This document shows, one piece after another, positions 23,664-31,112 of a DNA stretch of 64,000 nucleotides. Under the pieces are notes generated by a model. It was given only the letters and a program-made list of their open reading frames with translations, searched no databases and was not told the DNA's origin. Origin of the DNA: Blastococcus sp. DSM 46786 (GTDB taxonomy: Bacteria; Actinomycetota; Actinomycetes; Mycobacteriales; Geodermatophilaceae); NCBI RefSeq assembly GCF_900109665.1, contig NZ_FOAO01000002.1:124001-188000 (forward strand). The letters run 5' to 3'. Position 1 is the first letter of the stretch. Each line of letters starts with the position of its first letter. The position numbers were made by a program, and so were the translations under genes.

Positions 23664-24883
23664 CCCTGCGGGGTGAGCCGGGCCACCTCGCCGACGACCC
23701 AGACCGCCGGGGGGCGGACTCCGTGCTGGGTGAGGGTGGCGGGGAGGTCGGCCAGGGTGGTGCGCAGGGCGCGCTGGGTGGGGGTGGAGCCGTCGGTGAC
23801 GACGGCGACGGGGGTGTCCGGCGCGCGGCCGTGCCCGATCAGCGCGGTGGCGATGGCGGGGGCGGTGTCGACGCCCATGAGGACGACCAGGGTGCCGCGG
23901 AGCCGGCCCAGGGCGGCCCAGTCGACCAGCGACTGCGGGTGGCCCGGCGGCAGGTGGCCGGAGACGACGACGAACTCGTGGGTGAGGCCGCGGTGGGTGA
24001 CGGGGATGCCGGCCAGGGCGGGGACGGCGACGGCGCTGGTGATGCCCGGCACGACCTCGACGGGGATCCCGGCGGCGGTGCAGGCCTGGAGTTCTTCGTA
24101 GCCGCGGCCGAAGACGAAGGGGTCCCCGCCCTTGAGGCGGACGACGCGGCGCCCGGCCCGGGCGTGCGCGACGAGGAGGTCGTTGATGGTCTCCTGGGCC
24201 ATGGAGCGGCCGCGGGGCAGTTTCGAGGCGTCGATGATCTGGACCTCGGGGGGCAGGGAGGCCAGCAGCGGCTGGGGGCCGAGGTGGTCGGCGACGACGA
24301 CGTCGGCGGTGGCCAGGGCCTGGCGGCCGCGGACGGTGATCAGGCCGGGGTCACCGGGGCCCCCGCCGACCAGCACCACGCTGCCGCCGGGGGTCGGCCG
24401 CGCGGCGCGGTCGCGGATGCTGCCGTCGGTCAGGCCGGCGACGATCGCGTCGCGCACCCCGATCGCACGCTGCGGGTCGCCGCCCCCGTGCACGCCGACG
24501 ACGAGGTCGCCCTGCCGGCCGACCGCCGGCGTCCAGACGCTCGAGGCGGCGCGGTCGTCGGCGCGGGCGCAGAAGATGCGGGCGCCCTCGGCCTCGTCGG
24601 CGACCGCGGCGTTCACCGCCGGGTCGTCGGTGGCGGCGACGGCGTACCAGGCGCCGGTGAGGTCGCCGGGCCGGTAGGTGCGCCGGTGCCACGTCGCCCT
24701 GCCCGCCGCGGCCAGCGACTCGAGCGCGGGGGTGACCTCGGGGCTGACCACCGTGACGCGGGCGCGGGCCTCCAGCAGCCCGGCGACGCGCCGGTGGGCG
24801 ACCCGGCCGCCGCCCACCACGACGACCGACCGGCCGCGCAGCCGCAGGCCGACCGGGTAGACCGTGCCCGACTCGGGGGGCAC
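23660..24883 (-). CDS. cysG: Siroheme synthase / uroporphyrinogen-III C-methyltransferase (CysG/CobA-like)
   Basis: A 407-residue two-domain protein. The N-terminal Rossmann fold (VVVVGGGRVAHRRVAGLLEA) is the precorrin-2 dehydrogenase/sirohydrochlorin ferrochelatase part. The C-terminal half is the SAM-dependent methyltransferase, with VLVGGGPGDPGLITVRG, VVRLKGGDPFVFGRG and PGITSAVAVPALAGIPVTHR. It makes precorrin-2 for siroheme and cobalamin. The start is uncertain: GTG at 24883 is used, but a CTG at 24898 overlapping the cobC stop has a GAGGAG site at good spacing. It follows cobC in the same transcript and converges with the sortase gene (4-bp overlap). Confidence 0.92.
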   Translation of the reverse strand: MPPESGTVYPVGLRLRGRSVVVVGGGRVAHRRVAGLLEARARVTVVSPEVTPALESLAAAGRATWHRRTYRPGDLTGAWYAVAATDDPAVNAAVADEAEGARIFCARADDRAASSVWTPAVGRQGDLVVGVHGGGDPQRAIGVRDAIVAGLTDGSIRDRAARPTPGGSVVLVGGGPGDPGLITVRGRQALATADVVVADHLGPQPLLASLPPEVQIIDASKLPRGRSMAQETINDLLVAHARAGRRVVRLKGGDPFVFGRGYEELQACTAAGIPVEVVPGITSAVAVPALAGIPVTHRGLTHEFVVVSGHLPPGHPQSLVDWAALGRLRGTLVVLMGVDTAPAIATALIGHGRAPDTPVAVVTDGSTPTQRALRTTLADLPATLTQHGVRPPAVWVVGEVARLTPQG

Positions 24884-24894
24884 CGGGGTGGCGT

Positions 24895-25971
24895 TCAGCA
24901 GATCTCCTCGGGGACGCCGGTCGCCGTCTCCTCCGCGGAGCCGGACCGGGGCAACCCGGACAGGATCCCAGCGAGCGCCGCGGCGAACGCGCGGGAGGTC
25001 TGCGGGTCGCGCACGGCGACCCGCAGGTGGTCGGCGCCCAGGCCCGGGAACGAGTCGCCGCGGCGGACCGCCCAGCCCGCGTCGCGCAGCTCCTGCCGCA
25101 CCCGTGCACCGTCGGGCACGTGGAGCAGGACGAACGAGGACCGCGGGGTGCCCAGGACCGCCACCTCCGGCGGGAGCGCGGCCAGCAGCGCCGCGCGGTG
25201 GCCGGCGAGCGCGACCGCGGCCTCGTGCGCCTCGGCGCGGGCAGCCGGGGTGGTGCAGGCGGCCAGCGCGGCCAGCGCCGGGGTGCTCACCGGCCACGGC
25301 GGCTGCCCGGCGGCGAGCGCGGCCACGAGGTCCGCCGGCCCCAGCGCGTAGCCCACCCGCAGGCCCGCGAGGCCCCACGTCTTGGTCAGGCTGCGCACGA
25401 CGACCAGGCCGGGCAGGTCGGTGCGCCCGGCCAGCGACTCCGGTTCCCCGGGCACGGTGTCGGCGAACGCCTCGTCGACGACGAGCACCCGGCCGGGGCG
25501 GGTCAGGGCCCCGAGGTCCGCGGCCGGGTGCAGCACCGACGTCGGGTTGGTCGGGTTGCCCAGCACCACCAGGTCGGCGTCCTCGGGGACGGCGGCGGGG
25601 TCGAGCCGGTAGCCGTCGGCCCCGCGGAGGAGCAGCCGGGTCACCGGGTGGCCGGCCGCCCGCAGCGCGGCCTCCGGTTCGGTGAACGAGGGGTGGACCA
25701 CGACGGCGTGCCGGGGCCGCAGGGCGCGGGCGAGCAGCACGAACACCTCCGCGGCACCGGCGGCGAGCAGCACCTCGGCCGGGTCGCGGCCGTGGGTGGC
25801 GGCGACGGCGGTGCGGGCGGGGGAGAGGACGGGGTAGCGCGCGCTGTCCTCCAGCGCCTCCCGCAGGACCTCGCGCAACCACGGCGGCGGCGTCCCGGCC
25901 CGCACGTTGACGGCGAGGTCGACCAGGCCGGGCGCCAGTTCGGCGTCGCCGTGGTGCCGCAGATCGGTCAC
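24895..25971 (-). CDS. cobC: CobC-like PLP-dependent aminotransferase/decarboxylase
   Basis: A 358-residue fold-type I PLP enzyme of the histidinol-phosphate aminotransferase/CobC group. Landmarks are VVLGNPTNPTSVL (137-149), VVDEAFAD (164-171) and the Schiff-base lysine K197 in VRSLTKTWGLAGLRVGY. In cobalamin synthesis, CobC/CobD-type enzymes supply aminopropanol phosphate from threonine phosphate. Adjacency to cysG and to other cob genes supports that role, though a general aminotransferase cannot be excluded. The GTG start has a GAGGAG site. It is divergent from a small wHTH regulator. Confidence 0.85.
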   Translation of the reverse strand: MTDLRHHGDAELAPGLVDLAVNVRAGTPPPWLREVLREALEDSARYPVLSPARTAVAATHGRDPAEVLLAAGAAEVFVLLARALRPRHAVVVHPSFTEPEAALRAAGHPVTRLLLRGADGYRLDPAAVPEDADLVVLGNPTNPTSVLHPAADLGALTRPGRVLVVDEAFADTVPGEPESLAGRTDLPGLVVVRSLTKTWGLAGLRVGYALGPADLVAALAAGQPPWPVSTPALAALAACTTPAARAEAHEAAVALAGHRAALLAALPPEVAVLGTPRSSFVLLHVPDGARVRQELRDAGWAVRRGDSFPGLGADHLRVAVRDPQTSRAFAAALAGILSGLPRSGSAEETATGVPEEIC

Positions 25972-26023
25972 GTCTCCTCTTCGCTGTCGCACACGGGGTC
26001 GGCGGTCATGAGACCACGGCGCC

Positions 26024-26347
26024 GTGCAGCAGGCGCATCTACGTCGCCGAGCTGTGGCCGCAGTCGAGCCGCGGTTCGACCCGGTCGTGCACGCGCCGCC
26101 CCGGCTGCAGGTCTGCGGACTGCTCGCCGTCGTCGACACGATGGACTTCGCGGCGGTGCGCGAACAGGTCGGCGTCAGCGACTCGGTGCTCTCCAAGCAC
26201 GTCAGGCAGCTCGAGGAGGCCGGCTACGTGCGGGTCCGCAAGGCCACCCGCGCCTCCCGCGTGCGCACCAGCCTCGCGCTGACCCCGGCCGGCCGGGCCG
26301 CCTTCGACGCCCACGTCGCCGAACTGCGCCGGATCACCGGGGCCTGA
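26024..26347 (+). CDS. Small winged-helix transcriptional regulator (MarR-like)
   Basis: A 107-residue single-domain DNA-binding protein. Residues ~30-100 form a winged helix: GLLAVVDTMDFAAVREQVGV, then SDSVLSKHVRQLEEAGYV as the recognition helix, and a basic wing with KATRASRVRTSLALTPAGR. This matches the compact actinobacterial wHTH family related to MarR. The start GTG has no strong ribosome-binding site. It is divergent from cobC with only 52 bp between, so it may regulate cobC-cysG or itself (inference). Confidence 0.8.
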   Translation: MQQAHLRRRAVAAVEPRFDPVVHAPPRLQVCGLLAVVDTMDFAAVREQVGVSDSVLSKHVRQLEEAGYVRVRKATRASRVRTSLALTPAGRAAFDAHVAELRRITGA

Positions 26348-26377
26348 GTCCAGCAGCACATGCCCAGCCGCTCCGCC

Positions 26378-26413
26378 GGACGTCCAGCCACGTCACGGCG
26401 CGGCTGGACGTCC
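26378..26413. terminator. Hairpin after the wHTH regulator
   Basis: GGACGTCCAGCC (26378-26389) pairs perfectly with GGCTGGACGTCC (26402-26413) around a 12-nt loop. Each arm contains the palindrome GGACGTCC. It ends about 125 bp before the AbrB gene. Confidence 0.6.
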
Positions 26414-26538
26414 GCCGGCGCGGCTGGACCCGCGGGCGGGGCGCCGAGGTGGTGGCACGTCCGGCCGGCCTTCGCGCGCCACCACCCGGCGCACCGGCAG
26501 AGTGATCGCCGGCGGGCGGGGGCGAGACGGGGGGACGG

Positions 26539-27603
26539 ATGCGGGGCCGGTGGGGTGCGGGGCTGCTCGACGCGGCCGTCGTCGTCGCCGGGGCGGTCGG
26601 CCTGGGGCTGCTGCTGGGGCTCGCCGGCCTGCCCTCACCCGCGCTGTTCGGCGGCCTGGCCGCCGGGCTGGTCCGCGCCCTGGCGGTGCGCACGCCGGCC
26701 CGGGTGCCCGAACCGCTCGGCACCGCCGGGCAGGCCGTCATCGGCGTCTCCATGGGCGCGTTGGTGGACGTCGGCACGCTGCGGGCGGTGGCCGCCGACT
26801 GGCTGCCGGTGCTCCTGGTCACCGTCGCGACCCTCCTGCTCAGCCTGCTGGCCGGGCTCGCGCTCCGGCTGCACCCCGGCATCACGCCGGTGACCGGCGC
26901 CTTCGCCATGATCGCGGGGGGCGCCTCCGGGATCGTGGTGATGGCCCGCGAGCTCGGCGCCGACGAACGGGTGGTCGCGGTGCTCCAGTACCTGCGGGTG
27001 CTGCTGATCGTCCTGCTCATGCCGGTGGTGGCCACCACCGCCTTCGGCGCCACCGCGGGCGCCGGGCTCGTTCCCGACGACGCCGGTGGGCCGGGCTGGC
27101 CGGGCGGGCTGGCGTTCACCGCGGCCTGCGCGGTGGCGGGGCTGATCGCCGGGCGGCTGCTCCGGGTGCCCGTCGCCGCCCTGCTGGGTCCGCTGGTCGC
27201 CGCCGCCGTCGCGGACCTGAGCGGCCTCTCCGGCGGTGCCGGGGTGCCGGCCCTCGTGGAGAGCGCGGCGTTCCTCGTGATCGGCCTGCAGGTCGGCGCC
27301 GGCTTCACCCGCGGCAGCCTGCGGGGCATCGGCCGCGTCCTGCCGCTGGCGCTGGCGATCGTCGTCGTCCTCGTGCTGGGGTGCGCCGGTCTGGGCGGGC
27401 TGCTGGCCGCGGCCACGGGGGCGACGGCGCTCGAGGGATACCTGGCGACGACGCCCGGTGGCCTCTACGCGGTGCTGGCCACCGCCCGCGACTCCGGCGC
27501 CGACACCACCTTCGTCCTCGCCGTCCAGGTGCTGCGGCTGTTCGTGATGCTGTTCAGCGCCCCGCTGGTGGCCCGCCGGCTCCGCCGGGGGCCGCCGGGC
27601 TGA
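26539..27603 (+). CDS. AbrB family membrane protein (putative transporter)
   Basis: A 354-residue polytopic membrane protein with about ten hydrophobic segments in two homologous halves. It shows the PF05145 (AbrB/ammonia monooxygenase-like) signatures: GVSMGALVDVGTLR in the first half, ITPVTGAFAMIAGGASGIVVMARELGADE in the middle, and LEGYLATTPGGLYAVLATA with DTTFVLAVQVLRLF in the second. The family's function is not settled. Not related to the Bacillus AbrB DNA-binding protein. The ATG is preceded by GGGGGGAC. Confidence 0.88.
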   Translation: MRGRWGAGLLDAAVVVAGAVGLGLLLGLAGLPSPALFGGLAAGLVRALAVRTPARVPEPLGTAGQAVIGVSMGALVDVGTLRAVAADWLPVLLVTVATLLLSLLAGLALRLHPGITPVTGAFAMIAGGASGIVVMARELGADERVVAVLQYLRVLLIVLLMPVVATTAFGATAGAGLVPDDAGGPGWPGGLAFTAACAVAGLIAGRLLRVPVAALLGPLVAAAVADLSGLSGGAGVPALVESAAFLVIGLQVGAGFTRGSLRGIGRVLPLALAIVVVLVLGCAGLGGLLAAATGATALEGYLATTPGGLYAVLATARDSGADTTFVLAVQVLRLFVMLFSAPLVARRLRRGPPG

Positions 27604-27667
27604 GGGCCCCGTGCGCCGGGCGCCCGGGGGCGGGCACCTGACGAGCGGGCCGGACGCGCCTACCCTC

Positions 27668-27964
27668 GTGGACCGGCGCACGAGCGGGAGGAGACCGGAG
27701 CTGTCCGAGGAGAACGCGGCCACGACGGGGCCGGACCCCGACGACGCGGTGCTGCTGTTCGTCGGCGGCCCGCTGGACGGGCGCGTGCAGATCCGGGAGG
27801 CCCGGCACGGCGACCCGCTGCCGACGGTCACCCACGTCCACCTCCACGGCGGGCCCAAGGTCGTGCACCGCTACGACCTGGAGCCGATCGCTGACGGCGT
27901 CGGGGTCTACAACCTGCGGCCGCCGGTGCGGCGGCCGGCGCGGGACGAGTCGGTCGCGGACTGA
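27668..27964 (+). CDS. Small conserved protein of unknown function
   Basis: A small soluble protein, 98 residues from this GTG. The recognisable core is VLLFVGGPLDGRVQI followed by TVTHVHLHGGPKVVHRYDLEP, a compact beta-rich fold rich in Gly-Pro and His seen in hypothetical actinobacterial proteins. The start is unsure. A TACCCT hexamer immediately precedes this GTG, and a GGGAGGAG site lies 8 bases before an in-frame CTG at 27701. The latter would give a natural M-SEENAATT N-terminus (87 residues). Unknown function. Confidence 0.6.
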   Translation: MDRRTSGRRPELSEENAATTGPDPDDAVLLFVGGPLDGRVQIREARHGDPLPTVTHVHLHGGPKVVHRYDLEPIADGVGVYNLRPPVRRPARDESVAD

Positions 27965-27970
27965 CCCGCG

Positions 27971-28477
27971 TCACCAGCCCTGCACGCGGCGGGCCTCGCC
28001 GACGACGCGGTCGAAGCGGGCACGGTCCAGCGCGGCGCCTTCCCGGCGGACCGTCGCCGGGTCCAGCACGAGCAGCCGGTCCAGCCGCACCTCGCTCGGT
28101 CGGCCCCGGGGGTCCCAGGCGCCGCTGCCGATGTCGGTCCAGACCCGCCCGTGGCGGGCCTCGTCGGCGGCGTCCCGGTCGTGGTCGCGGCTGGTGAGCG
28201 CCAGGCCCAGGAGGTCGCCGTCCCGCCGGCCGATGACCAGCACCGGGCGGTCCTTGCCGCGGCCGTCGTCCTCCTCGAAGGGCACCCACGCCCAGACGAT
28301 CTCGCCGGGATCGGGACGCCCGTCGTCGCGTGGCCGGTACGCCACGTCCGGCGCACCGGCCGGCCGCGGCCGGGCCGAGGGCGGCCGGATGCTCCCCGGC
28401 GCCGGGGTGCGCAGTAGGTGCAGCACGCGCCCGGCGGTGCGCGCCGCCGTCCGACCGAGTCGCCGGAGAGAGGCCAT
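27971..28477 (-). CDS. PemK/MazF-like protein, no antitoxin
   Basis: A 168-residue protein. After a basic N-terminal ~60 residues comes the MazF/PemK barrel: PGEIVWAWVPFEEDDGRGKDRPVLVIGRR, then LALTSRDHD and a C-terminal EVRLDRLLVLDPATV strand. MazF toxins are sequence-specific RNases; this long, solitary form common in actinobacteria has no adjacent antitoxin gene and may not act as a toxin. The ATG is chosen because TACGGT lies seven bases upstream, which argues against the longer upstream reading. Confidence 0.8.
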   Translation of the reverse strand: MASLRRLGRTAARTAGRVLHLLRTPAPGSIRPPSARPRPAGAPDVAYRPRDDGRPDPGEIVWAWVPFEEDDGRGKDRPVLVIGRRDGDLLGLALTSRDHDRDAADEARHGRVWTDIGSGAWDPRGRPSEVRLDRLLVLDPATVRREGAALDRARFDRVVGEARRVQGW

Positions 28478-28484
28478 GGGGAAC

Positions 28485-28490
28485 ACCGTA
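28485..28490 (-). promoter_or_regulatory. -10 box (TACGGT) of the PemK/MazF-like gene
   Basis: TACGGT ends 7 nt before the ATG at 28477; leaderless arrangement. The rest of the gap up to 28650 shows no gene. Confidence 0.5.
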
Positions 28491-28650
28491 CGGAGCAGCG
28501 GTGGGGTGACCCAGGACACGGAACCATCACCGCTCGTCCCACGTGACCCATCGGCACCAGGTGGTCACCGTCGGGGTTGGCCGGGGCGGTGCGGGGGCAA
28601 CCATGGGCCTGCGGGGAGCGTGCCGGCGTCCCCCGGGAGAGGGGGTCTCC

Positions 28651-28860
28651 ATGACTTCGGCCGAACCGGCGCGCCCTGCGATTCCGCGTGCCCGCGAGGT
28701 CCAGGCGAGCGTGCTCGCCGCGTTCCAGCTGGTGGAGGACGCGCGCTACCTCGGCTCGAGCCGCAGACGCCGCCGGCTGCGCGTGCGCGCGATGGCCGAG
28801 CGGGCCGTCGCCGACCGGAAGCTCGCCCGGGACCTGCGCGCCGGCCCCCCCTTACGGTGA
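28651..28860 (+). CDS. Small basic protein, unknown
   Basis: A 69-residue Ala/Arg-rich protein starting MTSAEPARPAIPRAREVQAS, largely helical with a cluster of five arginines in SSRRRRRLRVR. The ATG follows a GGGAGAGGGGG ribosome-binding site at good spacing, the main reason for calling it. I do not recognise the family. It ends just before the right end of the TnpB relic. Confidence 0.5.
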   Translation: MTSAEPARPAIPRAREVQASVLAAFQLVEDARYLGSSRRRRRLRVRAMAERAVADRKLARDLRAGPPLR

Positions 28861-28890
28861 AGGTGTGACGGTTGCCCACCGCACCGTTCC

Positions 28891-28924
28891 GTAAGCGCCC
28901 CTGTCCGGGGCGTCCAGTGCTTAC
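28891..28924. ncRNA. Right-end hairpin of the IS605-type relic (possible omega-RNA 3' part)
   Basis: GTAAGC-GCCCC pairs with GGGGC and GCTTAC around a TGTCC loop, with a 7-nt bulge (28912-28918) on one side. The TnpB stop codon is inside the stem. IS200/IS605 elements end in such imperfect hairpins, and TnpB guide RNAs overlap the gene's 3' end, but expression here is unproven and it could merely be a terminator. Confidence 0.45.
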
Positions 28925-29540
28925 GCCACGCCGAGACGTGGCCGGCTGGTTCCTGCTTCACCGGGCAGCACCGGACCAGCCTGGGCGGCTGGTCCTGACA
29001 CCCACCCTCCACAGGCATGCCGGCTCACGCCGGCTGTCGGGCCGCCCGGGTGGCGGTCCCCGGCCTGGGTCACGCACGGGCAGAGCCCGAGCGTGTGCTC
29101 GCCCCAGGCGGCGAGGTTCGCGGCGGCGTTGACGTCCCGGTCGGCTGTGTAGCCGCAGGAGTCTTCGCCGCAGCGGTAGGTGCGCTCGGCGAGGGCGAGT
29201 TCGGGTCTCACCGCACCGCACGCCGAGCACGTCTTCGATGACGCGAACCAGCGGTCCGCGACGAGGCACCGCCCGCCGTGGCGGGTCGTCTTGTAGGCCA
29301 GCTGCCGGGCCAGCTCGGCCCAGCCCTGGTCACCGATCGCTGCGGCCAGGGACCGGTTGGCCATCAGGTTCTTCGTGGCGAGGTCCTCGACGACCACGAC
29401 GCCGTGCTCGAGCGCGAGAGTCGCGGTGAAGGTGTGCAGCGCGTCGGCCCGGACCGCGGCCGCCGTCGCGTGTGCCCGGCCGAGCCGGGCGACCGCCTTG
29501 CGCCGGTTTCTCGAACCTCTCTTCGATCGGCTGAGGGGGG
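28921..29540 (-). pseudogene. tnpB: TnpB (IS200/IS605 OrfB) C-terminal remnant
   Basis: Only the C-terminal ~205 residues of an RNA-guided TnpB nuclease remain. In frame from about SKRGSRNRRKAVARLGRAHA, it keeps the RuvC-II glutamate (VVVVEDLATKNL), the zinc ribbon (CSACG ... CGEDSCG) and the RuvC-III aspartate (DRDVNAAANL). The N-terminal half with the RuvC-I aspartate is gone, cut off abruptly about 20 bp after the neighbouring VOC gene's stop, and no intact start exists; the longest ATG-started piece begins at 29397. No TnpA is present. The protein cannot be an active nuclease. Confidence 0.8.
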
Positions 29541-29557
29541 CGCCGGCTGAGGCGGCC

Positions 29558-29983
29558 TCAGGTCACGCAGAACTCGTTGCCCTCCGGATCGGCGAGCGTC
29601 ACCCACGCGAACGGTCCCTGCCGGCCGCGCCACAGCTCGCGGGCACCGAGCCCGATCAGGCGGGCCACCTCGGCCTCGACCCGTTCCGGCCCCACCCGGA
29701 CGTCGAGGTGCAGCCGGTTCTTGACCGCCTTGGGCTCGGGGACGAGCTGGAACAGCACCCGCGGCCGGCCCGGGTCGGGTGAGGTGATCGCCGCACCGAC
29801 CTTCCAGACCAGCGCGTCGCGGTGGGTGGTGGTGTCCTCCGCGGTGGCCGCGCCGGTGTCCACCGTCCGGCGGATGAAGGCCTCGTCCTGGGGCTCCACC
29901 TGCCAGCCCAGCGCCTGGGCCCACCAGTCGGCGAGGTCGTGCGGGGCGGAGCAGTCGACCGTGATCTGGACGTCGAACGCCAT
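29558..29983 (-). CDS. VOC family (glyoxalase-like) protein
   Basis: A 141-residue vicinal-oxygen-chelate protein with two beta-alpha-beta-beta-beta modules: MAFDVQITVDCSAPHDLADW opens the first and RLHLDVRVGPERVEAEVARL the second, ending FAWVTLADPEGNEFCVT. The D-PEGNEFCV ending carries the usual metal-binding Glu. Members range from isomerases to resistance proteins; the substrate is unknown. It is bounded by the TnpB relic on one side and a nested hairpin on the other. Confidence 0.85.
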   Translation of the reverse strand: MAFDVQITVDCSAPHDLADWWAQALGWQVEPQDEAFIRRTVDTGAATAEDTTTHRDALVWKVGAAITSPDPGRPRVLFQLVPEPKAVKNRLHLDVRVGPERVEAEVARLIGLGARELWRGRQGPFAWVTLADPEGNEFCVT

Positions 29984-30002
29984 GGCCGGAGGCTAGGCCC
30001 CC

Positions 30003-30058
30003 GGCCCCGTCCAGAGGCTCGCCCCGAGCGTGCGAGGGGTGAGGAGGACGGGGTCCTT
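30003..30058. terminator. Nested hairpin terminator directly after the PNPOx-like gene (copy C)
   Basis: On the minus strand it begins one base after the TGA. Outer arm GGACGGGG (30046-30053) pairs with CCCCGTCC (30005-30012). Inner CTCGCCCC (30018-30025) pairs with GGGGTGAG (30036-30043, one G-U). Same architecture as 14218 and 19705. Confidence 0.7.
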
Positions 30059-30682
30059 TCACAACTCCTGGGCGAGCTCCGCCCGGATCGTGGCGTCGTC
30101 GGGCAGGTCGTCCGCCAGTGCGCAGTGGTCCTTGATCACCCGGCCGAACGGGGTCAGCGCCTTCGGGTCGATCCGCTTCGCCGGGTCCCACAGGCCCGAG
30201 CGCATGACCGACTTGGGGCACTGGAAGTACGCCCGCCGCACCTCGAGGACCAGCACCGACAGCGGCGCCCGGCCGAACTCGGTGAGGTCCAGCGGCAGGT
30301 CCTCGGGGGCGACCAGCGTCGTCGTGCCGTACACGCGCAGCGTCTGCTCGACGCCGGGCACCAGGAACATCAACGCGGCGCGCGGGTTCACGGCCACGTT
30401 GCGCAGGCTGTCGACGCGGTTGTTCCCCGGCCGGTCGGGCAGCACGACCCGGTGCGCGTCGAGCACGTGGACGAAGCCCGGGTCGCCGCCGCGCGGGGAG
30501 ACGTCGGGCCAGCCCTCGGCGTCGGCGGTGGCCAGCGTCGCGAAGGGGGAGTGCGCGATGAACTCCCGGCAGTGGGCGTCGAGGTGGTCGATCACCTTGT
30601 CCAGCACCAGGCCCCCCGGCGTCCGGTAGCCGGCGAGCACCGGGTCGTCGGTGGGCGGTGGCGGCAGCGGGGTGGCGGGCAC
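30059..30682 (-). CDS. Pyridoxamine 5'-phosphate oxidase-like FMN-binding protein
   Basis: A 207-residue split-barrel flavoprotein. FATLATADAEGWPDVSPRGGDPGFVHVLDAHRV is the FMN/substrate strand pair, PDRPGNNRVDSLRNVAVNPRAAL the phosphate-binding loop, and RAYFQCPKSVMRSGLW the C-terminal segment. These match the MSMEG_1061-type family of PNPOx-like oxidoreductases, some of which use F420. The GTG is chosen for a TACCGT box six bases before it, which also sits back-to-back with the promoter of the thioesterase gene. Confidence 0.88.
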   Translation of the reverse strand: MPATPLPPPPTDDPVLAGYRTPGGLVLDKVIDHLDAHCREFIAHSPFATLATADAEGWPDVSPRGGDPGFVHVLDAHRVVLPDRPGNNRVDSLRNVAVNPRAALMFLVPGVEQTLRVYGTTTLVAPEDLPLDLTEFGRAPLSVLVLEVRRAYFQCPKSVMRSGLWDPAKRIDPKALTPFGRVIKDHCALADDLPDDATIRAELAQEL

Positions 30683-30688
30683 GCGACG

Positions 30689-30714
30689 ACGGTAGACGGT
30701 GGCGCGGCTAGCGT
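30689..30714. promoter_or_regulatory. Divergent leaderless promoters
   Basis: TACCGT on the minus strand (30694-30689) is 6 nt from the PNPOx-like GTG; TAGCGT on the plus strand (30709-30714) is 8 nt from the thioesterase GTG. The two starts are 40 bp apart, so the promoters overlap and may compete. Confidence 0.5.
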
Positions 30715-30722
30715 GACCCCTC

Positions 30723-31112
30723 GTGCCGCAGGTGTGGAGCTCCCCCGTCCGATACGTCGAGTGCGACCAGCAGGGCGTCGTCTTCAACGCCCACTACCTG
30801 ACCTGGGCCGACGAGGCGTCCAACGGGTGGTGGGCGTCCCACGGCCTCGCCTGGGACGAGCTGGTCACCCGCGGGGTGGACCCGGTGGTCAAGGCCAGCG
30901 CGCTCGAGTGGACGTCGTCCGCCCGCTGGGGCGACACCGTCGCCGTGGACGCCGAGACCGAGGAGGTGGGCCGCACCAGCGTGACGGTGCGCTTCACCGT
31001 GCGCGTCGGCGAGCGGGTGTGCTGCGTCGTCCGCACCACCTACGTCTCGATCACCGACGGCCGGTCCGCCCCGTGGCCGGACGACGTGCGGGCGCGGCTC
31101 ACCGGGGGCTGA
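30723..31112 (+). CDS. Acyl-CoA thioesterase (4HBT hotdog fold)
   Basis: A 129-residue single hotdog-fold thioesterase. The 4-hydroxybenzoyl-CoA thioesterase-type active site is seen at [20 protein letters not shown] with D15, and [11 protein letters not shown] follows on the hotdog helix. It would hydrolyse a short or aromatic acyl-CoA in the cytosol. Length is normal. It converges with cobQ, overlapping its 3' end by 14 bp, so no terminator fits between them. Confidence 0.88.
   Translation: MPQVWSSPVRYVECDQQGVVFNAHYLTWADEASNGWWASHGLAWDELVTRGVDPVVKASALEWTSSARWGDTVAVDAETEEVGRTSVTVRFTVRVGERVCCVVRTTYVSITDGRSAPWPDDVRARLTGG

Noticed and set aside
26539-27603. AbrB-type DNA-binding regulator
   Set aside because: The protein is a ten-helix membrane protein of PF05145; the shared name is coincidental.
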